Below, piece by piece: positions 8,161 to 17,474 of a stretch of DNA of 64,000 nt (position 1 is its first letter; the number at the start of each line of letters is the position of its first letter). The position numbers were made by a program, and so were the translations under genes. Location of the stretch: NCBI RefSeq assembly GCF_002305855.1, contig NZ_CP022163.1, positions 8,623,765 through 8,687,764 on the forward strand, read 5' to 3'. The stretch comes from Melittangium boletus DSM 14713 (lineage in GTDB: Bacteria; Myxococcota; Myxococcia; Myxococcales; Myxococcaceae). The notes beneath the pieces are model-generated. The model saw only the letters and a program-made list of their open reading frames with translations, made no database searches and had not been told where the DNA came from.

Positions 8161-8721
8161 ATGACTCCAAGGAAAAGGCGGGAGTGGGCCCGCGTCTTCA
8201 TCAGCGCCAGGCAGCGGGGGCTTGGCAGGCTGAGACTCATCCTCTTCTCCGTCGAGTGCGCGAGGCAGGTGGGCACCGTGGTGCCCTTCCTCGTGGCCTT
8301 GCGTGTCGTGCCACGGGTTGCACCCACTCGAGGTCGCGTGGTGCGCGTGGCGTGGCACGCGCCTCCCACGTGGGCTCCACGTGCCGTGGGGGCGCTCGCC
8401 GTGGGCATTGCTCTCTGGGGCGTGCTCATGCTCAGCGAGGGCCCGGCCCCGCGCGCGGAGTTGGAGGTGGAGGACACGGAGGTGCCGGAGTGGATCCTCA
8501 CCGGCCAGGGCGACGCCGGAGTGGTGGCCAAGAAGATGCCCAGCAAGCGGATGAAGGGCCAAGCGGCGCCGCCGTGCGAAGCACCCCAGGTGCCTCTCAA
8601 CGACGCCTGCTGGGCGCGACTCGAGCAGCTTCCGCCTTGCGGCGACTTCTACGAGGCCGAGGGCCGGTGCTACGTGCCCATCGTCGAGAAGAAGCGCGCG
8701 CCCACCAGCGTGGACGAATAG
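8161..8721 (+). CDS. Membrane protein resembling a Ser/Thr-kinase C-terminal region
   Basis: A 186-residue product with one transmembrane helix (around residues 75-95) and an external segment ending in the pattern PLNDACWARLEQLPPC...GRCYVPI. The same WA-L-PC-G-CY-P tail occurs at the end of the 63144-63911 gene and is typical of C-termini of myxobacterial Ser/Thr protein kinases. No kinase domain precedes it. It is either a stand-alone membrane/sensor protein or the surviving tail of a truncated kinase. ATG 8161 is plausible, but no strong ribosome-binding site is seen. Confidence 0.55.
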   Translation: MTPRKRREWARVFISARQRGLGRLRLILFSVECARQVGTVVPFLVALRVVPRVAPTRGRVVRVAWHAPPTWAPRAVGALAVGIALWGVLMLSEGPAPRAELEVEDTEVPEWILTGQGDAGVVAKKMPSKRMKGQAAPPCEAPQVPLNDACWARLEQLPPCGDFYEAEGRCYVPIVEKKRAPTSVDE

Positions 8722-8768
8722 ACAGACGCCGCCGGGTTTCGAGCGCTCGAATCAGCGCAGGCCGTGTC

Positions 8769-9788
8769 TCAGCGCTTGCCCTTCGGGCGGCTCACGGTGA
8801 AGGTGACGATGTTGTGATCCGAGCCGCCGGTCGGGCCGGCCTTGATGTTCGAGACCCGGCACCCCTTGGACATCTCCCAGTCGATGCGGCCGTTGCCGTG
8901 GGTCTTCACGCCGCCGTGGGTGTTCATGCCCGCCTGCTGGGCGATCCAGCCGGGCGACCACTTCCCCTGGGTCGACGCCGGCTCGTTCCAGTCGCCGCCG
9001 ATGAGCAGGGCCTGGTCGGGGTTTCTCTTGAGCTGCTGCTTCGCGAAGGCGAGCAGCTTCTCGGAGAGCGACGCGTAGGTCTTCACCCGGTTCTCCGGCC
9101 CGACGGGTTTCCCGTTCTTCCAGTCGACCGAGGGCGGCTGGTGGACCGAGACCACCTTCAACCAGCCCGCGAGTTGGACCGCGGGGGCCGCCCGCGGAGG
9201 GGCGTGGCCGCCGCGCACGGTAGTCCAGCCGCCGCCCTCGCCCTGGATGTACGTGGCGTTCTTGGCGAGCAGGTCGTCTTTGACGAGGATGCCCGACTCA
9301 CCGCCGTCCTTGGACTTGGGGAAGGTCACCAGGTGGTAGCCGGGGATGTTCTCCAGGGCCTTGTGGTAGTCGTTGATCTCCTGGACCTGGACGAAGTCGA
9401 GCTTCTGGCGCTTGGCGAAATCGCCCAGCCACTCCCGCACCTCCTTGGGTTTGCGGTCGCGCTCGACGTTGTAGGTCGCGCCCTTGAGCGTCGACGGGGT
9501 CTTGTTCTTGCCGCCGTTGCCGTTGGTTGGGCTGGCCTGGGTGGCGGTGATGTTCTTCAGCGATCGGGCCATCCGCTCGCCGACGACCCCCTGCGGCTTC
9601 CCCGTCCAGCCGTGGTCGCGCTTGTAGTCGACCACCGCCTTGGCGGTGCCGGCGTCGAAGCGATCGTCGGCGGCCCCCTTGAGGTAGCCGAGCGACTCCA
9701 GGCGCTCTTCGACCTTCTGAACACGGCTGCCGGTGGAGCCGACGTGAAGGGGGCGGTGGGGGTGGGGCTTGATTCGCATGTTGTTCAT
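8769..9788 (-). CDS. Peptidoglycan-binding/EEP-nuclease fusion protein
   Basis: A 339-residue protein with an N-terminal PG_binding_1-like domain (residues about 14-75, LESLGYL...FDAGTAKAV) and an endonuclease/exonuclease/phosphatase (DNase I-like) domain. Catalytic landmarks are Asn107, QVQE with Glu137, GGDWNEP near 265 and GGSDHN near 325. No signal peptide is visible. The family cleaves phosphodiesters in DNA, RNA or lipids with Mg2+; the substrate here is unknown. The combination of a wall-binding module with a nuclease suggests an exported effector, which is inference. ATG 9788 is preferred; ATG 9779 is possible. Confidence 0.82.
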   Translation of the reverse strand: MNNMRIKPHPHRPLHVGSTGSRVQKVEERLESLGYLKGAADDRFDAGTAKAVVDYKRDHGWTGKPQGVVGERMARSLKNITATQASPTNGNGGKNKTPSTLKGATYNVERDRKPKEVREWLGDFAKRQKLDFVQVQEINDYHKALENIPGYHLVTFPKSKDGGESGILVKDDLLAKNATYIQGEGGGWTTVRGGHAPPRAAPAVQLAGWLKVVSVHQPPSVDWKNGKPVGPENRVKTYASLSEKLLAFAKQQLKRNPDQALLIGGDWNEPASTQGKWSPGWIAQQAGMNTHGGVKTHGNGRIDWEMSKGCRVSNIKAGPTGGSDHNIVTFTVSRPKGKR

Positions 9789-9878
9789 TCTCGTCCGCCG
9801 CGCGCGGGAGTTGCTCCGGTTCGCGTCGGCGCGGCCGGGCTTGACGCGCCGCACCAGGGCGACCCGGCTCAGGGGTGG

Positions 9879-10298
9879 CTACTGCGCCAGCTCACGCAAG
9901 AACGACGCGACCACCTCTCCCAGGCGCTCGGGTTGTTCAAACGGAAGGCCGTGGCCGGCGTCCTGTACCTGTGCGATTCGCACGCGTGGGTTGAGTTCCC
10001 GCAGCTCCGTTGCCATCTCGATCGTGACGACAGGGCTGCTGTCCCCAATGACGAGCAGGCTCGGGACGTCAATCGCGCTCATCACGGCGCGATAGTCGGG
10101 GATGGGGGGCGTGAGAACGTCGAAGGCGCCCAGCGGGGTCTTCAGTCTCGCCTCGGCGAGAAGCTCGACGATCTCGGGCGAGCGACGCGGGTGTCGGGCT
10201 CGGAGCTGAGCGACGAGGTCGGACTTCCGCACCTGCCGACCCCTAAAGCGGTGAATGAAAGCCGGTGTCCAGGCTGCCGTCTGGCAGAAGCTGAACAA
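9879..10298 (-). pseudogene. Truncated alpha/beta hydrolase (C-terminal part)
   Basis: From about 10235 down to 9879 the frame encodes a typical alpha/beta-hydrolase C-terminal half, including IDVPSLLVIGDSSPVV (acid-strand region) and the DAGHGLPFEQPE motif with the catalytic His. The nucleophile elbow and N-terminal core are missing. The first residues are read through antisense sequence of the delta-60 gene, which it overlaps by 56 bp. A deletion has probably joined a broken hydrolase to the neighbouring gene. Confidence 0.75.
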
Positions 10299-11790
10299 GC
10301 GGGTGGAACGTCTTTCCGCCAGCCGGGTCAGGCGCGAAGCGATAGAGAAGCACGGTGCCGTTGGGCCTCACTGTGAGCTTGAGAATGCTCGAGATTTCTT
10401 GCGCGGCGAACGCCGAACGGAAACGCTCGGCGACCGCCCTGTCGATCCGCCCGTTCGAGTCCAGGCGTGCCAGCACCACGGGAGTCTGTTCCTCGAACGC
10501 GTTCAAGAGACCCACCCGGGCGACGATGAAGCCTCCGTCCGCGAGAGCGCTCAGGTGGTTGGCTTCAAAGGGAAACTCCTCCCGCTGGAAGGTGTCGTCC
10601 AGGGTTCCGTCAGGGTTCAGACGCATCACCTCGGAACGAGCCTCACCCGTCACAAAAGCGGTGACGATCTTTCCGTCCGCCTGAACAGCCAGGGCTGTTG
10701 CCTGGCGCAACTCCTTCTCGCGCTGCATCCCCAAAAGCCGCTCATGAAAGACCTCGTCAGGCTGTCCTTCAGCGCTGATGGAGTAGACCGCCGGAAGGAG
10801 AGACTCCGCATAGTTGGGATTGTCGGCGACGATGAAACGCCGCCCATCGGCACCGCTTGCGCTGGGAATGGAATCGGCCACATCCAGCCCTGGCATCTCC
10901 CTCCATGAGGACAGGTCTGGCAGCCCCTCGGGAGTGATCCGCAGGATGGGGCTCCCGGACTTGGAATCCGCCTCACGACGGAAGCCTCCATACATCAGCA
11001 GCCCGCCATCCGACTGGAGCTGGAGCTCCGCGACTGGACCCTCGACGTGCTGCTCGGCCGGGAGCTTGGGGATGGACACCCGGCGGAGTTCTTCTCCCTC
11101 CGGGCTGACGATCAGGGCCAGCTCGTCCTTGTGATTCGGAGAGCTGGAGATCAACCCCGAGCCCAGGAGGATTTTTCCATCCGTCTGAAGCCAGACGTGG
11201 CCTGGATGCGCGGGCATGAGGCTCACGCAGCGGTCCTGTCCCTTGAAGGTGGGATCGATGCTCCCATCCGGCAGGAGCCGGGAGAGCTTCACGCCGTTCT
11301 TCCTCGTTCCTTCCTTGGAGATGAAGCCTTGGATGAGGATTTTGCCGTCGGGCTGGTACGTGACACTCAGGACTTCCGTGCTGAATCCATGCTGGCCGGC
11401 TTCCCACAGGGACACCTCGCAGGGCGAGGCGAACGCGAACCCCTTCAGCTTGCCGTAGAGGGCATCCCCGGGCCTGAACCACACGTCGAAGGACGCCACG
11501 CGCACCGTGACGTCCAGGAAGGGGACTCTTCGGGGCAGGGGCAGCACGGCCAGGATGAGCAGGAGGACCCCAGGCACGAGCGAGCTGATGGCCATCCTGC
11601 GTGTCTGGGACATGCGCATCAACCACACCGGCCAGGTGAGCGCGAAGTAGTAGATCGTATAGGAAAACAGGCCCGTCACCAGCCAACCTCCACCGCCTGA
11701 CCGGTCGGTGCTTTGGTTGGTGTGAATCACCACGCCAATGGCCACGGGGATGACGAGGACAAGTGGCCAGAACCACAGGAGACGTCTCAT
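10243..11790 (-). CDS. Membrane protein with delta-60-type beta-propeller repeats
   Basis: A 515-residue protein. The first 95 residues contain three or more hydrophobic segments, so the N-terminus is membrane-embedded. The rest holds delta-60-type repeats (patterns such as QPDGKILIQG, RLLPDGSIDPTF, QADGKIVTAF, LNPDGTLDDTF), expected to form a beta-propeller-like extracytoplasmic domain. The family is widespread in myxobacteria without a defined role. ATG 11790 is used. The last codons overlap the hydrolase remnant. Confidence 0.82.
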   Translation of the reverse strand: MRRLLWFWPLVLVIPVAIGVVIHTNQSTDRSGGGGWLVTGLFSYTIYYFALTWPVWLMRMSQTRRMAISSLVPGVLLLILAVLPLPRRVPFLDVTVRVASFDVWFRPGDALYGKLKGFAFASPCEVSLWEAGQHGFSTEVLSVTYQPDGKILIQGFISKEGTRKNGVKLSRLLPDGSIDPTFKGQDRCVSLMPAHPGHVWLQTDGKILLGSGLISSSPNHKDELALIVSPEGEELRRVSIPKLPAEQHVEGPVAELQLQSDGGLLMYGGFRREADSKSGSPILRITPEGLPDLSSWREMPGLDVADSIPSASGADGRRFIVADNPNYAESLLPAVYSISAEGQPDEVFHERLLGMQREKELRQATALAVQADGKIVTAFVTGEARSEVMRLNPDGTLDDTFQREEFPFEANHLSALADGGFIVARVGLLNAFEEQTPVVLARLDSNGRIDRAVAERFRSAFAAQEISSILKLTVRPNGTVLLYRFAPDPAGGKTFHPLVQLLPDGSLDTGFHSPL

Positions 11791-12078
11791 GCCCGCGATT
11801 ATAGCGGAGGGCCTCCTGCTCCCTGCCTCATCATCCCTGAGCTCCCGTCAGCACTCACCGCCATTCCCAGAACGTGACCCTTGACCCGTTGACACGGGCA
11901 ACGATTCTGGTCGAAGGTGACCGACCGTGCGCCCTTCTGCCACCGCTTGGTTGCACCTTCGATCGCGCTCTGCCGTGACAACGTTGTCGAGCGGCGGCGC
12001 AAGCGTCAGTGGACGGCGGCCATGACCGCGTACAGGGCCACATCGGATCGACAACATCGACAACAGAGAGGTCGTCGT

Positions 12079-15000
12079 ATGACGGTGCTCAGGAGAGGAG
12101 CGGGCCGCGCGCGTACGTTCGCGCTGCTCGCAGCGGTCGCGTCAGCCTCGGCGGCTTGCACCGCGCCCGCGACGCCAGCGGACGCCCCACAGCCCCCGGA
12201 CACCGCACAGCCCCCGGATACCAAGACGACTGTCACCTCGGGCAATGCCCGCTTCGAGGTGCTCAGCCCCACGCTCATCCGCACGGAGTATGCGGGTGAC
12301 GCCCGCTTCCTCGACGCCCCGACTTTCAACGCCATCGGGCGGGACGGCTTCGGCAAGACGAGCTTCACGACGCGTACCGAGGACGGCTGGCTCGTCATCG
12401 ACACCGGCGCGCTGACGCTGCGCTACGAGGTGGGCTCCGGCCAGTTCACCGACGAGAACCTCGTCGTCAGGCTGAAGGCTGGCGCGCAGGACGTCGAGGC
12501 GCGCCCCTGGGCGAGCCGGGTCATCCCGACTTGCGCGCTCGGCGTGCTCTGCGAGGCCGAGGGCCTCGTGCTCGAAGGCATCAGCGAGGCGCGCGACCAC
12601 ACGGGCTTCACCGGCACCGGCTTCGCCGCGGGCTTCGAAGGGACCGGGACCCGCGTCACCTTCCAGGTCGCGCCCGAGGCGGGCGGCTCGTACGTCCTGG
12701 ACCTGCGCTACGCGAACGGACTCGGCGACCCGCGCACGCTCACGCTCACGGTCGACGGCGGGTCGGCGCGCCAGTTCACGCTGCCGCGCACCGGCAACTG
12801 GAGCACCTGGGGCCACCTGTCACTGCCCCTCGACCTGACTGCCGGGCCGCACGTGATTGCCCTGACGCGCACCAAGTCCGACACGGGCCAGCTCAACATC
12901 GACAGCCTCGCGCTGCTCAAGCCCGGCGACGCGTACCCGCGGTCGCCGAGGACCTGCGGTTTCGGCGAGCTCTGCGAGGCCGAGGACCTCGCGCTCAACG
13001 GCCGGATGCACCTGGCGACCGACCACCCCGACTACACCGGCAACGGGTTCGCCGCGGGCTTCGAGGGCGTGGGTGACTCGATTGGCTTCGACATCGACGT
13101 GCCCGCCGCCGGCGACTATGAGCTGACCGCCCGCTACGCCAACGGCTTCGCGTCGCGGGCCGGCGTGACGCTGACGGTCGAGGGCGGTTCGAGCACCCCC
13201 GTCCCCATGCCGTCCACGGGCAGCTGGGACGCCTGGAAGCCTGTCACCGTGCCGGTGCACCTCGCGGCCGGCACCCACCACGTCACGCTCGTGCGGCAGG
13301 CGACCGACGCCGGCAATGTCAACATCGACAGCCTGGCCATTGGCCCGGTCGGCATGGGCCTTCCCGCGCCTGCCAGCACGGTGGGTGAGGACTGTGGCTT
13401 CGGTAGCATCTGTGAGGGGGAGTCCGTGGGCCTGTCCGGCGGCGCGACGATCGCCAAGGACCACAACGGCTACAGCGGCAAGGGGTTCGCGGCTGGGCTC
13501 GACGTCGCCGGCTCGCAGATGACCGTGCGCGCGGTCGACGTTCCGGCGGCTGGCACGTACTCGCTGCAACTGCGCTACGCCCGCGGGCTGAAGACGCCGG
13601 GCGCGGTGAGCGTGCAGGCAGGTACGGGCGCGGCCATCACCCTCACGCTGCCGCCCACGAGCGACTGGGACAGCTGGCGGACGGTGCGTACGGACGTCAC
13701 CCTCCCTGGCGGCACCAGCGACGTGCGCCTGAGGTGCCCGCAGGCCGGCGGGTGCGCGGTCAACGTCGACACCGTGGCGCTGACGAAGACCGACGCGCCG
13801 CTGCTCACGCCTCACGCCGCGCTCGGCGGCTACCGGCGTGGCCTCGACGCCTTCGACGGCGACAACGGCAGCCCGATCCTCAACCCGGGGCTTCTCTACC
13901 AGGACGGCTGGTCGCTGCTGGACGACACCGCCTCGGCGGCGTACGACCCGGCGTCGCGGACGCTCACTCCCCGCGCCGCGCACCCTGGTGGCTACCAGGA
14001 CGGCTACGTCTTCGGCTACGGCCAGGACTACCCACGGGCCCTCGGCGACCTCGCGAAGCTCACGGGTCCGTCGAAGCTGCTGCCGCGCTGGGCGTACGGC
14101 GTCTGGTTCTCCGAGTACCTCGACCGCACCGCGGCCGACTTCCAGGAGGACCTGCTCCCGACGTTCCGCAAGGAGGGCGTGCCCCTCGACGTCCTCGTCG
14201 TCGACACCGACTTCAAGGCCGGCAACCTCTGGAACGGCTGGGAGATCGACACCCGCAAGTTCCCCGACCCCGAGGGGTTCTTCGACTGGGCGCGCTCGCA
14301 GGGCCTGCACACGACCCTGAACATCCATCCCAGCATCCTGCCGACCGACCCTCAGTTCGCGGCCGCGCAGGCGACCGCGCGGGGCAAGCTCACCCAGCAC
14401 ACCGGCGGCTGCTCGGGCGGTGCCTCCGAGTGCTACACCTTCGACTTCGGCGATCCTGACCAGTTGAAGGCGTTCTTCGGCTTGCACGACACGATGAAGC
14501 AGCAGGGCACCGACTTCTGGTGGCTCGACTGGTGCTGCGACGCCAGCGAGGCCAACATCGACGGCGTCACCGGCGACGCGTGGATCAACCAGCAGTACAC
14601 CGACTACACGAACTCCAGCATCGGCCGCGGCTTCGCGTTCTCCCGCGCGTTCGGCTCACTGCAGGCGGGCGGCTACAGCAACCCGACCGCGGTGCCGACC
14701 GGGCCGTGGGCGGACAAGCGCACGACGCTGCCCTTCACTGGTGACACCACCTCGACGTGGGGGACCCTCGCGGCCGAGGTCGGCTTCACCTCCGGCGAGG
14801 GCGCCGCCACCGGCCTGTCGGCGATCAGCCACGACATCGGCGGGCACAACGGCGGCCTGTGGAACATCCCCGGCTCGGACGTCGTCGACGGCCAGCGCAC
14901 GGACAAGCTGCCCGACGACCTGTACGCCCGCTGGGTCCAGTTCGGCACCTTCCAGCCGATCGACCGCCTGCACAGCAACCACGGCGACCGGCTGCCCTGG

Positions 15001-15774
15001 CAGTACCCGGGCGCCGCGGGCGAGTCGGCGAAGAAGTTCCTCAACCTGCGCGAGGCGCTCGTGCCGTACACCTACACGCTCGCGCGTGAGGCGGAGGCGA
15101 CCGGCGTCCCGGTGGTGCGGCCGACGTACCTCGCGTACCCGACCGAGCAGGACGCATACGCGACGGCCGGCAGCGAGTACCTGTACGGCTCGGACGTGCT
15201 CGTCGCGCCGGTGACCACGCCCGGCAACACCGCCACGACCACGGTGTGGTTCCCGCCGGGCAGCTCGTGGACCGACTGGTTCACCGGCAAAACGTACGCG
15301 GGCGGCACGACCCAGGGCATCACCACCGGGCTGGACACCATGCCGGTGTTCGTCAAGTCCGGCGGGATCGTGCCCACGCGCAGCGAGGACGTCACCAACG
15401 ACGTCCAGAACCCGCTGGACGCGGTCACGCTCACGGTGGCGGCGGGCGCGCAGGGGCACGCCAGCCTCTTCGAGGACGACGGCACGACCTCCGACCGCGA
15501 GCAGAGCACCCGCACGGACATCCGCTACACCGAGGACGGCCACGGCGCGGCGCTCCGTGTCGACGGTCCTGTCGGGTCGTTCGCCGGGCAGGTGCGGAAG
15601 CGCGCGTGGACCGTGCGGTTCGTGGGTGCGCGGGAGCCGGAGTCGGTGACTATCGACGGCAATGCGGCGCCGGCCGGCAGCTGGACCTGGGACGCCGCGA
15701 GCAGCGTCCTGACGGTCAAGGTGGCCGAGCGTCCGACGAGCCAGGGTGTGGACGTGGCCTACCGGTACAGGTAG
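12079..15774 (+). CDS. GH31 alpha-glycosidase lipoprotein with three CBM6/35-like domains
   Basis: A 1231-residue protein. A signal sequence ending ASAAC suggests a lipoprotein. The order is an N-terminal beta-sandwich, three tandem CBM6/35-like domains (about residues 150-560, each with a GFAAGFE-like loop and an LNIDSLAL-type end), then the GH31 (beta/alpha)8 domain. The nucleophile is Asp817 in FWWLDW and the acid/base Asp889 in TGDTTSTW. The family hydrolyses terminal alpha-glucosides or alpha-xylosides; the substrate cannot be assigned. ATG 12079 has an upstream GAGAGG. Very high GC and strongly GC-ending codons suggest possible actinobacterial origin. Confidence 0.9.
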   Translation: MTVLRRGAGRARTFALLAAVASASAACTAPATPADAPQPPDTAQPPDTKTTVTSGNARFEVLSPTLIRTEYAGDARFLDAPTFNAIGRDGFGKTSFTTRTEDGWLVIDTGALTLRYEVGSGQFTDENLVVRLKAGAQDVEARPWASRVIPTCALGVLCEAEGLVLEGISEARDHTGFTGTGFAAGFEGTGTRVTFQVAPEAGGSYVLDLRYANGLGDPRTLTLTVDGGSARQFTLPRTGNWSTWGHLSLPLDLTAGPHVIALTRTKSDTGQLNIDSLALLKPGDAYPRSPRTCGFGELCEAEDLALNGRMHLATDHPDYTGNGFAAGFEGVGDSIGFDIDVPAAGDYELTARYANGFASRAGVTLTVEGGSSTPVPMPSTGSWDAWKPVTVPVHLAAGTHHVTLVRQATDAGNVNIDSLAIGPVGMGLPAPASTVGEDCGFGSICEGESVGLSGGATIAKDHNGYSGKGFAAGLDVAGSQMTVRAVDVPAAGTYSLQLRYARGLKTPGAVSVQAGTGAAITLTLPPTSDWDSWRTVRTDVTLPGGTSDVRLRCPQAGGCAVNVDTVALTKTDAPLLTPHAALGGYRRGLDAFDGDNGSPILNPGLLYQDGWSLLDDTASAAYDPASRTLTPRAAHPGGYQDGYVFGYGQDYPRALGDLAKLTGPSKLLPRWAYGVWFSEYLDRTAADFQEDLLPTFRKEGVPLDVLVVDTDFKAGNLWNGWEIDTRKFPDPEGFFDWARSQGLHTTLNIHPSILPTDPQFAAAQATARGKLTQHTGGCSGGASECYTFDFGDPDQLKAFFGLHDTMKQQGTDFWWLDWCCDASEANIDGVTGDAWINQQYTDYTNSSIGRGFAFSRAFGSLQAGGYSNPTAVPTGPWADKRTTLPFTGDTTSTWGTLAAEVGFTSGEGAATGLSAISHDIGGHNGGLWNIPGSDVVDGQRTDKLPDDLYARWVQFGTFQPIDRLHSNHGDRLPWQYPGAAGESAKKFLNLREALVPYTYTLAREAEATGVPVVRPTYLAYPTEQDAYATAGSEYLYGSDVLVAPVTTPGNTATTTVWFPPGSSWTDWFTGKTYAGGTTQGITTGLDTMPVFVKSGGIVPTRSEDVTNDVQNPLDAVTLTVAAGAQGHASLFEDDGTTSDREQSTRTDIRYTEDGHGAALRVDGPVGSFAGQVRKRAWTVRFVGAREPESVTIDGNAAPAGSWTWDAASSVLTVKVAERPTSQGVDVAYRYR

Positions 15775-16053
15775 GACGCGTTCGCCCCGGGTCAGCCTCT
15801 GATGTTCTTCAGAGCGTGCCGCTCCACGAAGTGAACGAAGCGCGCGGAGACCACCGCGCTGCCTGGCAGGCCGCGGGTGAGTCAGTCCTGATAGTCACGG
15901 TGGGCGCACGGGTGGAGTACCGGCGCAGGCGACCGGAGGGGAGCGTTGTAAGGACAAACCTCTTGTCGCCTTCTCGGCTCGTTGCGAGCGGTGTCGGGGT
16001 TGCACACCATCAGTACGGGTCGGCCCGGCTGGTCGCATCCCAGGAGGTCTCCC
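15775..16053. other. Intergenic region without a recognised gene
   Basis: About 280 bp between the GH31 gene and the small Cys-rich lipoprotein. No clear coding frame was seen, apart from an AGGAGG ribosome-binding site at its end serving ATG 16054. Confidence 0.5.
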
Positions 16054-16428
16054 ATGAGAGCGCTTTTACGGTTCAAGATCCCGATGATCGCCTTAGCACT
16101 TGGACTCGGCGCATGTGCGTCCGATGAGGAAGTGCCTGGGGATGAGCTCGCAGAGCAGGGCAAGACACCGGAGGTCATACAAATCCCGTCCGAGTATACA
16201 GACGACACTCCGCCTCCAGACGGGACATTCGAAGGTGACGAGTTCCACACAGAGGCATGTCACGTGAAACTGGTGTATTGCAGGGACCCTCGCTGGACAC
16301 CGCACTATCCCAGTTACTGTGCGAGGGGCTGCCCCGGCGATACAGGGCGCGCTGCGGCAGAAAGGATTTGCCGCAGGACCTGTGGAAACATCAACTGCAA
16401 GACGTTTTGGTACCTCGGCGGCTGCTGA
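16054..16428 (+). CDS. Small Cys-rich lipoprotein
   Basis: A 124-residue product with a lipoprotein signal (LGLGAC at about residues 17-22), an acidic linker, and a C-terminal domain of about 60 residues with eight cysteines (CxxxxxxC, CxxxC, CxxxC, CxxxxC-like spacing), probably disulfide-bonded outside the cytoplasm. The family is not recognised. ATG 16054 is strongly supported by an AGGAGG site at 16041-16046. Confidence 0.72.
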   Translation: MRALLRFKIPMIALALGLGACASDEEVPGDELAEQGKTPEVIQIPSEYTDDTPPPDGTFEGDEFHTEACHVKLVYCRDPRWTPHYPSYCARGCPGDTGRAAAERICRRTCGNINCKTFWYLGGC

Positions 16429-16473
16429 CCGATAACGGCTCCGGGCCCGGTCGCCGAGCGGCTTCATCGAAGG

Positions 16474-16494
16474 GGGCGCGCTAGAGCAGCGCCC
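16474..16494. terminator. Hairpin between convergent genes
   Basis: GGGCGC (16474-16479) pairs with GCGCCC (16489-16494) across a 9-nt loop, between convergent stops at 16428 and 16501. The stem is short and no T-run follows, so this is a weak terminator candidate. Confidence 0.35.
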
Positions 16495-16500
16495 TCAGGT

Positions 16501-17457
16501 TCAGGGGGGCAATCCATTCAAGAAGGAGAGGAGCGCGGCATTGACCTCGGCGGGGCGCTCCTGTTGGACCCAGTGGCCCGCCCCCGGGATGATGACCGGC
16601 TCGTGGAGGTGAGGCACCAGGGCCTTCATCGGCTCGACCGGCGCGAAGGCGCGTCCCGGGTCCTGCTCACCGATGACGAAGAGCGCGGGCTGATGGATCT
16701 TCATCGTGGCGAGCTCGGGCAATTCCTCCCAGTCCCGGTCCATGTTGCGGTAGCGATTGAGGCTGCTCCGGAAGCCACCGCGGGAGAACTCCTTCACGAA
16801 GTACGCGAGGTCCTCTTCCGTGAGCCAGGCGGGCAGGGTGGAGGGGGCCTCGAGGCCAACGAGGTAGCCGTCGCCTGGCTTCTTCGCGCGCACGACCGGT
16901 GACATGGGATCGTAGCCGGGAGTGCCGGTGTAGATCGTACGCAGCGCCTTCGCGACATCCGCCTCGAACTCCGCCTCGGCGACGCCGGGCTGCTGGAAGT
17001 AGAGGATGTACAACCAGGTGTCCTGGAACTGGTGGCGGAAGAGCTGCGTGGGCGGCTGGGGCGAGCGGCCGAGGTGCGGCACACTCATGCTGACGACCGC
17101 GCGGTAGCGCTCGGGGTGGAGCGCGGCGCTGGTCCACGCCATCGCCGCGCCCCAGTCGTGGCCGACGATGACGGCGGTCTTCTCCCCGAGGGCATCGAGC
17201 AGGCCGGTGAAGTCGGCGAGCAGCAGCTTCATGCTGTACGCCTCGATCTCCCAGGGCTTGTCACTCTGGCCGTAGCCGCGCACATCGGGGGCCACGACGT
17301 GGTAACCGGCGGCGGCGAGCGCGGGGATCTGGTGGCGCCACGAGTACCAGGACTCCGGCCAGCCATGGAGCAGCAGCACCAGGGGACCCTGGCCGGCCTC
17401 GGCGATGTGCAGGTGGATGCCGTGGGTCTGAACGATGCGGTGGGTGATTTCAAACAT
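16501..17457 (-). CDS. Alpha/beta hydrolase, epoxide-hydrolase-like
   Basis: A 318-residue protein with epoxide-hydrolase features: HGWP oxyanion-hole motif (residues 31-34), the nucleophile Asp101 in GHDWGAAMAW, SVPHLG after the core, and the catalytic His in GAGHWVQQE near the C-terminus. An Asp rather than Ser nucleophile points to epoxide hydrolase or dehalogenase rather than esterase. ATG 17457 (MFEITHR) fits the family start; a longer upstream frame exists but is read antisense-like sequence. It lies 17 bp downstream of the DHFR-like gene, so they are probably cotranscribed. Confidence 0.88.
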   Translation of the reverse strand: MFEITHRIVQTHGIHLHIAEAGQGPLVLLLHGWPESWYSWRHQIPALAAAGYHVVAPDVRGYGQSDKPWEIEAYSMKLLLADFTGLLDALGEKTAVIVGHDWGAAMAWTSAALHPERYRAVVSMSVPHLGRSPQPPTQLFRHQFQDTWLYILYFQQPGVAEAEFEADVAKALRTIYTGTPGYDPMSPVVRAKKPGDGYLVGLEAPSTLPAWLTEEDLAYFVKEFSRGGFRSSLNRYRNMDRDWEELPELATMKIHQPALFVIGEQDPGRAFAPVEPMKALVPHLHEPVIIPGAGHWVQQERPAEVNAALLSFLNGLPP

Positions 17458-17474
17458 GCGGGAAGCTCGTGGAT

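Noticed and set aside
8094..10376. A long plus-strand frame crossing several genes
   Set aside because: It covers the EEP-nuclease and delta-60 genes in antisense and has low-complexity, Arg/Gly-rich composition typical of GC shadows.
12820..14487. A long minus-strand frame inside the GH31 gene
   Set aside because: It lacks recognisable domains and is antisense to a gene with a well-supported catalytic domain.
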